From NCBI RefSeq assembly GCF_012489685.1, contig NC_080043.1, positions 82,910,292 to 82,974,291 on the forward strand: a stretch of 64,000 nucleotides of DNA, given 5' to 3'. Under the pieces are notes generated by a model, which made no database searches, was not told where the DNA came from, and was given only the letters and a program-made list of their open reading frames with translations. The translations under genes were made by a program, and so were the position numbers. Below, piece by piece: positions 11,123 through 20,600 of this stretch (the first letter of the stretch is position 1; every line of letters begins with the position of its first letter). This DNA comes from Lotus japonicus (lineage: Eukaryota; Streptophyta; Magnoliopsida; Fabales; Fabaceae).

Positions 11123-11788
11123 TAGGGATAACAATGGGTAGGGTTTGGGTAGGGTACTATAGTACCCATCCCCATACCCGCGTTTTCAAAAAGTACATGT
11201 ACTCGTCCCCATACCTGCATGGGTAGTAACCTGAATGTCCGTCCCCGTACTCTTTGGGTACCTATTTGCATGTACTCGTACCCGCTACCTGCAATTTAGT
11301 TAGCAAAAATTTAACTTTCTCCAATAGAAAATAAAAATATAACTTATTATAAAATAAGAAGTAAAATCATTTGAACAAGTATAAATTTTACAAAAAGAAT
11401 ATTGAAGCTTTAAATTTATAAATTTAGATTATTAATAAACTTCTAAATTTTTCGGTTAATAATTTATTTTAAAAATAAGTGAGAATAATGATGAACCATA
11501 TATATAATATTAAGACTTTACTTACATATTTTTTAAAAGAAATTAGGAAGTTATACTTTATATTTATTAAAATATACTACCAATTATGTGTATGTATATG
11601 TATAATATGTGTGTCCGAGAGTATGGGGCGGGTTGGGTACTATAGTATCCATACCCGCACCCATACCCATTAATTTTTGCAGGTATTTACCCATGTCCAA
11701 CCTCATACCCATCTAGTGAGTTTTACCCTACCCATTATGGGTAATTTTTGCAGGTACCTAATGGGTCTTGAATCCATTATCATCCCTA
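11123..11788. mobile_element. hAT-like non-autonomous element
   Basis: The ends TAGGGATAACAATGG and (reverse complement) TAGGGATGATAATGG are inverted. The flanks GATTTCAT (11115-11122) and AATTTCAT (11789-11796) match at 7 of 8 bases, fitting the 8-bp TSD of hAT elements. Inside are many GGGTA/TACCC words, including two copies of GGGTACTATAGTA. No transposase; 666 bp. Confidence 0.65.
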
Positions 11789-11799
11789 AATTTCATGTT

Positions 11800-12560
11800 T
11801 ATTGTGATAATTCAGCAGCTGATTGGATTTCATGTTCATTTAGATGAATTAATGGAGTCTTGCTCTACATAACTGAAAAGTTATAGCAGCCTTAATGCAT
11901 CAAAAGTTGGATCCAATGATTGCGGACATGTTGATTGTTTGGGATGTCGGGTCAAAACATTGGAAAGTTGCTGAACTCTTTTGGTGTCACTGTTACCGTG
12001 TCGGGCTAAATTAGTTGCCTTTGAGTGCTTCTACCCTTGAATCTGATAGAGTAAGTGTAGCTGGTGCTATATAATGCAAGAGGTAAGTTGATCAATTGTG
12101 TGTTCTCATCCCCCTTCTTAGCCATCTTTGTTTAAATTGATTCAGACTAGAATTTTCTAACCTAATTTTTTTCAATTTGATCGCAGGAGAGCTTGAAGGA
12201 TGTTTGGATCGTTTGCGATTTCAGGCACCTCTTATTACCAAAGATTACATTTTATTGTATTTAATGAATTTGAGAGGAAGGGAGAAGAACAAGCTCTACA
12301 AGAAAAAATCAGAAATTTTTACTAACATGAGTTTAACTTATTTGAAGAAATTCTAAAAGTGAAACTAGAAAAAATGAAAAAAAAAAATATTTCACTTGGC
12401 ATCCACCACATACTAGTAAATGCAGTGTTTAAATAAGTTTTTGGAAATGTTTGATGTATACAACACAATTTCACTTATTTATTTCATTTTTCTCTTCATA
12501 TATTATTACACAGTTGATTTATACACGATTAACTTATTTATAATTAAAAAATTACAACAT
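11800..12560 (+). pseudogene. Gene-like remnant with intact intron signals, product unknown
   Basis: The composition is less AT-rich than its flanks. A consensus donor (AGAG|GTAAGT, intron from 12083) and an acceptor (GATCGCAG, to 12186) bracket a 104-bp T-rich intron, and GAGAGCTTGAAGG follows. No frame runs far on either side, so this may be the untranslated 3' part of a gene. It ends at a Helitron-type terminus (12568-12594), which suggests Helitron capture. I do not recognise the source gene. Confidence 0.35.
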
Positions 12561-12567
12561 AAAATTT

Positions 12568-12594
12568 CGTGCAGCGCACGGGTTATCGCACTAG
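12568..12594 (+). mobile_element. Helitron-type 3' terminus
   Basis: Hairpin CGTGC, loop AGC, GCACG (12568-12580), then GGTTATCGCA and terminal CTAG (12591-12594) followed by T. This is the best-formed of the four ends in the window. Confidence 0.5.
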
Positions 12595-12660
12595 TTTATT
12601 GAAAATAATTTCTTAACTAATCCATTTTACATAATGAAATTAAACCAGTTTGGATATCCA

Positions 12661-12730
12661 TTTGCACATTTAATTTGGCTCTTATAATAACGTTCATTTC
12701 TTATTATAAGAGCCAAATTAAATGTGCAAA
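12661..12730. repeat. Perfect 30-bp inverted repeat with 10-nt loop
   Basis: Bases 12661-12690 are exactly complementary to 12701-12730, separated by CGTTCATTTC. The arms are AT-rich, with GGCTCTTATAATAA at the loop side. There are no TSDs of any length and no coding sequence. The perfection over 30 bp implies recent origin or gene conversion. Confidence 0.95.
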
Positions 12731-13155
12731 TTGGTTCTTTATATAAGAACTAACTTGAAATATTTATTTTAACAAGAATACTCTTATTTAATTAAGTTTT
12801 CTTTCATTTTGGTCTCAAAATATTAATAATAGAAATTAAGAAATAATAGAAATTATGAAATATGGGTTATGAGGAGTGACAGATCCAAAAATTGTAAGTT
12901 GTGGGGAGTAATATACACACATAAATATATTACTTGAAAAATATAGAAAATATAACATATTTGTAACTTGTTCAATTTTTAGTTGTTTTAATGTATTAAT
13001 TTATTCACACATCACGTTCTCTTGCATTTTATTTTCACTCATTTTCTTTTTGGACCTCCCTTTTCTTTTTCTATAACATTATCTATTATATGTTTCATTT
13101 CTATTTTTTCTCTTTCTATCTTTTACAAATGTGGTATAGGAGTTTGAATGAATAT
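12731..13155. other. AT-rich intergenic spacer, nothing recognised
   Basis: No reading frame of note, no terminal repeats and no RNA gene seen between the hairpin and element 4. Confidence 0.4.
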
Positions 13156-13164
13156 TTATCTTTT

Positions 13165-14167
13165 GGCTTAATTCCACTTTGGCCCCTGATCTTTCACAAA
13201 TGAGCGATCGGGGCCCCCCGTGTTTAAACGTAGCGGTCAGACACCCAAACGTTTCAAAAAAGTGTGATCGGGGCCCTTCTGTTATGTTCCGTTAGTTTGA
13301 CCAAACGGAGCAGTGATGTGGATTTTTTTTTTCATTTTAAGATTAAATTTTTCACCTTAAAATTCCCCCTAATTCACAAACACGCTTCCCCCCAATTTTT
13401 TACCCTAATTTCACCCTAATTTAGCAAGAGAAAGAGAAGAGGAGAAGAGGGTGGGTCGCCGGAAATCGCCTCCGGCGACGGCGCACGGCGGAGGTCGTCG
13501 GAATCGGAAATTTCTTTGTGGGTTTTGTTGCGGACGAGGAGAGGAGCACAGCGGTGGTGTTGGTTTGTCGAGATCGTGAGCGGTTCGCCGTAGATCGGGC
13601 TTTGAAGGCGGCGGTCCTAGGTTTTCATGGTGGTGATGGCTTCCACGTGGTGGCCATGGTGGCTGCCCTTTAGGTTCGCGCAATGAGGAGGAGGAGGTGA
13701 TGGTGTGACCGGCGGTGGCTCTCATGGAAGAAGAAGAAGAAGAAGAAGAAGAGGAGGAGGAGGAGGAGGAGGAGGAGGAGGCCTAGTGATGGTGGTGTGG
13801 CCAGCGGCGAGCTCGCGTGAGGAAGCTCGCGGTGGTGGTGGCTTGGCCGAAGAGCAGTGGCGGCGACCATGAAGAAGAAGATGAAGTGAGAAAAATGGAG
13901 AAGAATGGAGAAGAAAGTGAGAAAGGGAGAGATGTCGAGAGATTGAGAGAGAATTTGGGGGGGGGGGAATTTTTGGGTAAAAAAATAATATTAAAATGAA
14001 AAAGAAAATCTACGTCACTAGTTCCGTTAGTCAAACTAACGACACTTAACAAAAGGGCTTGAGACGCACGTTTTTGAAACGTTGGGGTGTCTGACCGCTA
14101 CGTTTAAACACGGGGGGCCCCGATCGCTCATTTGTGAAAGATCAGGGGCCCAAAGTGGAATTAAGCC
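13165..14167. mobile_element. Mutator-like element 4 (Pack-MULE-like)
   Basis: Ends GGCTTAATTCCACTTTGG (13165 rightward) and the inverse (14167 leftward) are flanked by perfect 9-bp TSDs TTATCTTTT (13156-13164 and 14168-14176). The terminal and subterminal sequence is shared with element 3. The unique interior (about 13440-13940) is strongly GC-rich for this region, with frames of 60-104 codons on both strands built of simple Pro/His/Ser/Arg patterns and a GAA/GGA repeat. A captured first-exon or promoter fragment is likely, but I cannot name a source gene. No transposase. Confidence 0.88.
13725..13780. repeat. (GAA)n-(GGA)n compound microsatellite
   Basis: About seven GAA units followed by about eleven GGA units in the interior of element 4. 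Low-complexity frames through it are artefacts. Confidence 0.9.
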
Positions 14168-14176
14168 TTATCTTTT

Positions 14177-15070
14177 TTATGTTAATTTAATAACTTATAC
14201 TCATTAAGTTAGGAACCGTGTACCAAAAAGAACAAGGGTTTGGAACTGAAAAGTATAGTGAAACATTTGATTAGGATATGTAATTCGAGAAAAGGTACCT
14301 ACCAAATTAATCTGGATTATCATCAAGTATGCATTTAGATACCATACAATTCAAGAGACAACAAATTTAGAATGAATGACGGGGGATGATATTGGATGAA
14401 AAAAAAAAAAAGAGAAGAGGGCTAAGGTTATGGACATTACATTGTGTTATACCGTTAGAGAAGAATATGAGTGATTTAATTTATTGATACTACCGATTGG
14501 AAATTAAAGAAAACAAAAGACTGTATTACCTAGTGGATATGATAATGGGGGCATTTTATATAGTGTGGGGGCAATATTACATTACTACCCAAATATTATA
14601 CCATACTATTAGGCTACTTTTTACTACGTTGTTCTTGTCTTGAACAAGCCAATCAACCTCAATCCTAGGAAATGATTTCAGGTGAAGCTCACCCCTCTTG
14701 TTCTCATCTTAAGGGAAGGCCCATCCGGGCAATTGCCCTATTACCCTTAATTTGCATCCATGGCTAGTTATGAGTAATTTTGAAAAGTTGATGTAAATTA
14801 AAAACAAATTAAATATTATTAACTACATTAACTATATTTATTAAGAGAAGCGAAATAGTAATTTAATTTAGATCAAAAACAAAAAAAAATTTAATTTAGT
14901 TCATATAGAAAAAAATGGAGGGAGTAAATAGCCTACCTGATAAGGCTATCAAACTTTCATGAAGACCGGGTCACCAAACCTTAAAAAAACCTATGATTAC
15001 AAGTAACAGGTTTAAGTGGGTCATGATTATTTTTGGAAAATTCAACCTATTTTTATCCTTATCTATACAA
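14177..15070. other. Intergenic spacer, no gene seen
   Basis: AT-rich, with short A runs near 14400 and 14880. No inverted termini, no frame above about 60 codons and no recognised motif. The only structure is a few poly-purine stretches. Confidence 0.4.
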
Positions 15071-15078
15071 CACGAGAC

Positions 15079-16287
15079 GGCGGCGTCTATGGTGTCACCC
15101 TAAAAAAGGGATGCACCGGTGTCCCCAATAAAAAAAACTTTCATAAAAAGGGGAACATTGTATGTATACGAATTTTAGACCATAGATATATTAATTAAAT
15201 ATTTTAACGGTTTAGATTAAAGCTGTAGTTTTACCAAATTGCCCTGCCATTTATTAAAAAAAATCCCTCTTCTAATCTTCTTCCTGGTTTTGAGGCACCC
15301 AACAACGCTCCCAAAACGCCGCTTTCCACCTGTTCTAGCGCCGGCCACCCAACAACTCCTCGCCGTCAAACGTCGCTGATCAGCACTCATCGGAGTTCGA
15401 GACGAGCAAAATCCTGAAGCGTCCCGGTCGCCGTCGAAGTTCGAGACGAGCAAAATCCGGAGGCGAAGGAGGCACTTGAGGGTGAAATTGAAGTTTGAGA
15501 GAGAAGAGTGTGAGTTGCGAAGTGAAGCGGAAATGGAAAGATGGAGTGAGCACAAAGCAGATTTTGTTTCACCCAAATCCCAGCCCACATCAAGTGCCTC
15601 CTTCGCCGTCGCCGCTCCACTCAGACGCCATTCGCCACCGACTTAAGATTCTTGACGGCCGTTGTGGTGTCCCTCATCGACTGCTACATGCACAGAGCCA
15701 CCGCGTTCTGCTCTGCACTGGAATCGCCGGTGTGCTACATGCACGGAGCACCGGTTCTTTCCTTCCTCTTCCTCAGCAATTAATCCAGATTCGTGCTTCA
15801 TTTTTTGGTTCATGATTTCCTCTATATCTTGCCTTATTATGTTATGTTCAGATCTAGAAGTACAAGATCTGTTTATCCAGATCTGTTTTTGGATGGTTCA
15901 ATTTTCATCTTAGGTGCCATTCGGATCTGTTCAATGATTGGGTTCTATTTTATTTTAGTTGATTTTCATTGTTCAATGATGTCTGGATGTCTGGGTTCTA
16001 GTTCAATGACTGGGTTATATTTTTGTCAAAACCAGGAAGAAGATTAGAAGAGGATTTTTTAACTGGCTGGATTTATTTCAGTTGATTTTCATTGTTCAAT
16101 GATTTCTGGGTTCTAGTTCAATGTCTGGGTTCTAGTTCAACTCTTCTATGTAGTTCAGTTAAATTATATTGTTGGTTTTAATTTTTCACCCACTAAATGT
16201 TATTATAAGATAAATTGGTAATCTAGCTTATAAATTACAGGGGACACCGGTGCATCCTTTTTTTGGGTGACACCATAGACGCCACCG
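15079..16287. mobile_element. Non-autonomous DNA transposon with ~48-bp terminal inverted repeats
   Basis: The left end (GGCGGCGTCTATGGTGTCACCC) and reverse complement of the right end (GGTGGCGTCTATGGTGTCACCC) match for about 48 bp through GGATGCACCGGTGTCCCC. The direct repeat CACGAGAC flanks it at 15071-15078 and 16288-16295. The TSD length (7-8 bp, one base ambiguous) does not settle the superfamily; MULE or hAT are possible. The first half of the interior (15240-15780) is GC-richer with overlapping frames on both strands and may be captured. The second half has repeated GGGTTCTAGTTCAATG-type words. No transposase. Confidence 0.75.
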
Positions 16288-16496
16288 CACGAGACCCTCG
16301 TTTCTTTTATAAAATGTTATTCACTAAAATTATAATAGTGTGCAGGCTTCTATCATCTGAGTCATTAATACAATTAGTCAATGTTCAATACTACTACTAG
16401 TACGTTTATCAAAAAAAAAACTACTACTAGTACTGTATGAGAAAAAAATATACTCTCACTCCGTTGGCTTTTAAAAATCAAATGATACGAGAAAAA

Positions 16497-16641
16497 ATTT
16501 GATGTACCGGCGGTGTAAGGTTTTTTTACACCGTCAACCAATCAGATTTCAAGAATGTGAGAAAATCTCTCTTTTCATTTAATTTTTTTAATTGACATGT
16601 CACATCCTTAAAATCTGATTGGTTGACGGTGCATCAAAATT
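16497..16641. mobile_element. MITE, about 145 bp
   Basis: AATTTGATGTACCG at the left and the inverse of AATTTTGATGCACCG at the right, with inner inverted blocks ACCGTCAACCAATCAGATTT / AAATCTGATTGGTTGACGGT. The left arm carries an extra GCGGTGTAAGG-type insertion. Foldback structure, no coding; TSD not clear. Confidence 0.6.
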
Positions 16642-17608
16642 AAACTCTTTAAAAATCAAATGATGGGTGAAGGTTGGTTTTTTAAAAGAATCAATTAAAT
16701 TTTATGGTGTATTTCTTCCGTTCCGTATACTAAGTTGTTTTTTGTGAAAAAGATTTATTCCTAAATCTAAGTCATTTTTTAAAATCTAGGAAACATTAAT
16801 TTTTTTTTCCAAATTCATCGTCATGTTTAATAGGAAAGAGATAGTGAGATTTTAGAATATAAACTAATTTAAATTCATATGAAATTAAATAAGGGTAAAC
16901 TAGAAAAATTGATAATTTTCCTTATAAATTTATTGATAGTAACTACCTTTTTTAATATAAGTGAATTAGGTATAAGGTGCTACTCTGAGCTTTCTTTTTT
17001 CTTTTCCTACTTGTATTAGGTTGAAGTATCCCTTATGCTTCTATCCAATATATATTTCAAATGACTCATAAAACAAATGTAAAATGACTTATTGCTCAAC
17101 AATAATTGTCTTTATTATATTGAAGTTGAGTAATGCACGAAATCAAGAGAACGATAGTTGTAATTAATTAACATCTCTTAAATGTCCAAACGACAAAAAT
17201 GTTTTTGTTTCTTCACCGGCTCTGTCATTATGAACTAAAAAAATATGGTTCATAAATTAATGAGTTCTATGCAATTTAATTGTAGCACATAAAAAATATA
17301 TTGTAAATTAGATAAAAATATTCAGTTATTCTGGTAGGGGGAATGCAACATACTTCTAATGTGGAATCGGGATAATTAGGACAGAAATATAAATTGGGTC
17401 GAGCTATTCTTTGGTGTTAATATACTTATATAATGTTACGTTATAAAAACATGGTTCATGATTGGTCAGTTTTTAATATGATTCACGTATAATTGGCCTT
17501 CTTCACATTTTGCACATGGAGGAGTACGTGATTTTTTGTCAATGGAGTGGGTACTAAAGATAGTAATAAATTATTCTATAACGTTTTGAGTCTATGATCG
17601 ATGATCTC
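16642..17608. other. Upstream region of the lipoxygenase gene
   Basis: AT-rich sequence without reading frames or recognisable repeats, presumably containing the distal promoter of the lipoxygenase gene. I cannot assign specific transcription-factor sites with confidence. Confidence 0.4.
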
Positions 17609-17616
17609 TATAAATA
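17609..17616 (+). promoter_or_regulatory. TATA box of the lipoxygenase gene
   Basis: TATAAATA lies 89 bp upstream of the start codon. Transcription would begin near 17640, giving a leader of roughly 55-60 bases that contains no ATG ahead of the start. Confidence 0.65.
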
Positions 17617-17697
17617 CTTGGCAAATTTGCTTGGCTTCCTCACAACAATCACAAGCTTCTATAAGCCCATAACCATTTTCAAAGTAGTGAAGCAAAA

Positions 17698-20600
17698 ATG
17701 CCGCTTAATATTTTTGGAGGGCAAAAGATAAAAGGCACAGTGGTGCTGATGCAAAAGAATGTGTTGGACATAAACAGCATAATTAGTGCAGAGAAGATTG
17801 CTGATGGAATCTTCGACGGAGTTACATCAATATTTGATACTCTTACTTCCTTCTTGGGCAGATCAATCTCCCTCCAGTTAATCAGTGCTACCCAAGCTGA
17901 TTGTAAGTTCTTTAATTTCACTTACGCATGCACACCTATATATATAAATAATTTGCCCTAATCTTCTTTTAAGTTTTCAAACAAGATATCAGATTTGGCT
18001 GATTATGGTGGACCATGTTAAAAACTCATCCATTCGAACTATGTTTTTACAACTAACATTTAGTATATGTACAATATGTTATTTATAATATGTTCATGTA
18101 CTAAAAAAGAACCATTAAGTTTTGGTTGATTGAAATATACAATAGGCTTTTTGATCTGACAAAAAAATATGTCCATATGAAGGGATCCAAACTCTCTCTC
18201 ATTTTCAGTCAATCAATAATTTTTTTGACAAATCAACTAAAAATCAGCATATAAGTTTGTAACTACCTCACTCATGATTTTTTAGTTGGCATGACAAAAT
18301 TTCATCCGTGAAACAGGAAATCGAAACATCATTTTGAAAATAGAAGATTTTGATCTCATATGAAGCATAGTTCTTCTTCACCTATCCACCTATAAAACTT
18401 AACTTGAAAAACTTTTCCATGCACACCCTTATATGATTGTTTCAATCTCTAAAGGGGGGGCGAAAAATTAATTGTCATTGATTGAAAAGGGTACAAAAAA
18501 TTAAAGGGGGGCGAAAAATTATGGGGAGGCGAAAATAACATTTTAATACAATTTTAAGAAGGGAAAATTTGCTCTTGGGGATGATGACAACCCCATTTTA
18601 CCACTACCTTGCTAGATCAGCCCTGCTCGCATCTTTGATCATGTTCACTGAAGATGAAAAATAAGTACTCATTAGTCATTACTCAATCTAATCAACTAAG
18701 CTTTTCATCTTAAGAGGTAGATCATGCTCAATTTCAAATCTGTCAAAATTCAAAGTGTACTCTTTAATTAATTTTTTTTATGAATAAGGAAGTATCTCCT
18801 TTCCCCTGCAATTGAACCTGTTAGAAACTGCATTTTGGCACTAGATTACGCTTTCATAATTTGATTAATTCATGAAATATATATCTGCAGCAAGCGGGAA
18901 AGGAAAGCTCGGAAATGCAGCTTATGTAGATGCTATAATCAACAATTTGCCAACCTTGGGAGCAAGCCAAAATGCATGCAGTGTTTCTTTTGATTATGAC
19001 AGTAGCTTTGGAATTCCTGGAGCATTTTACATCAAAAACTATATGTCAACTGAGTTCCTCCTTGTCAGTGTGACTCTTGAAGATATTCCAAACCATGGAA
19101 CTATCCACTTTGTTTGCAACTCTTGGATTTACAACGCTAAAAATTATACAAGTGATCGCATTTTCTTCGCCAATGATGTAAGCAATCTAATTACCAAATA
19201 GTCTATTTAATTTTTTAGCATGCTTGGATCAACTTTTCTTTCATCCGAATCAATTCTGAAATTCAGAAGCTACTTACGTAACCTTATCCCCAAAATTGAT
19301 TCTAACTTCCTGTCAATAACAAATACATTCATATATTGCAGACATATCTGCCAAGTAAAACACCAGCTCCACTAGTGTACTACAGACAACAAGAGCTGAA
19401 GACTTTAAGAGGAGATGGAACTGGGGAACGCCAGGAATGGGACAGGATCTATGATTATGATGTCTACAATGATTTGGGCGAACCTGACAAGAGTGCTAGT
19501 TTAGCTCGTCCAGTTCTTGGAGGATCTAGCACCTTTCCTTACCCTCGTAGGGGAAGAACAGGCAGAAAACCAACAGCCACAGGTTATAATTGTCTTTTTA
19601 ATAAACTTTTGTATACACCAGTGCGCTGACACATATTTGTTCTAACTTAAGCAGATGTCTCTGTCTAAAGTAGCTTCGAATGTAACTGTGTTAAAGAGTA
19701 ATGATATATACACACCTCATTTTTTAAACACTTCATTTCCACCTCTTTTTATTTGTATCTCTCTCATCTCATCATGTATCACATCTCATATTTTCTCTTT
19801 CTTACTTTTTCTTTTCTTCCTATCTCTCTCACCATTCCACCTCTCCACCTCAAAAGAGAGGTGTGGATGAAACATTATCCGGTGTTAAATACTTGATTGG
19901 CTGTTTTTCTGTCTATAAAGGTCCCAGCTTGCCTCAACAAAAGATACTTGCTGTTTTAAAACAAAACAAAATTGGATGAATGATGCACAATATATATTGC
20001 TTAAAAATTATGGATTGTTTTTAATTTCATGGCAATTTTTCATGACTATAAGTAAGCAATTTGTTGTTGGTTACATTTTTTATTTTGATATCTTAACAGA
20101 TCCTCAAACTGAGAGCAGAAGCAGCAGTTTCTACATTCCAAGAGATGAAGCTTTTGGTCATTTGAAATCCTCAGACTTTCTGACTTATGGACTGAAGTCT
20201 ATTTCTCAAGATGTGATTCCTGCACTACAATCAGTTTTTGATATAAACTTCACACCAAACGAGTTTGATAGCTTCGGTGATGTGTATGATTTATACGAAG
20301 GAGGAATTCAGCTGCCTACAGATATACTGAGTAAAATTAGTCCTTTACCAGTGTTAAAGGAAGTCTTCAGAACTGATGGTGAACAATTCCTCAAGTTTCC
20401 ACCTCCTAAAGTTATTCAAGGTACACTACCTTTATTAAAACAACCACTTTCTTCAAAATCGGTACTTGCAAGTAAAAATGTAAAAACTCTTTTACATTTA
20501 GCAGCATGAAAGAAAGGATATTTTGACAGTGGTTATTTCATATAATATTTTGAACAGTGACTAAGTCAGATTGGAATACTGATGAAGAATTTGCAAGAGA

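Noticed and set aside
12661..12730. Hairpin as a microRNA precursor or terminator
   Set aside because: A perfect stem with a 10-nt loop is unlike plant miRNA precursors, and rho-independent terminators do not apply to plant nuclear genes; listed only as an inverted repeat.
13411..14052. Several 60-104-codon frames on both strands in element 4
   Set aside because: Artefacts of GC-rich cargo and a GAA/GGA microsatellite.
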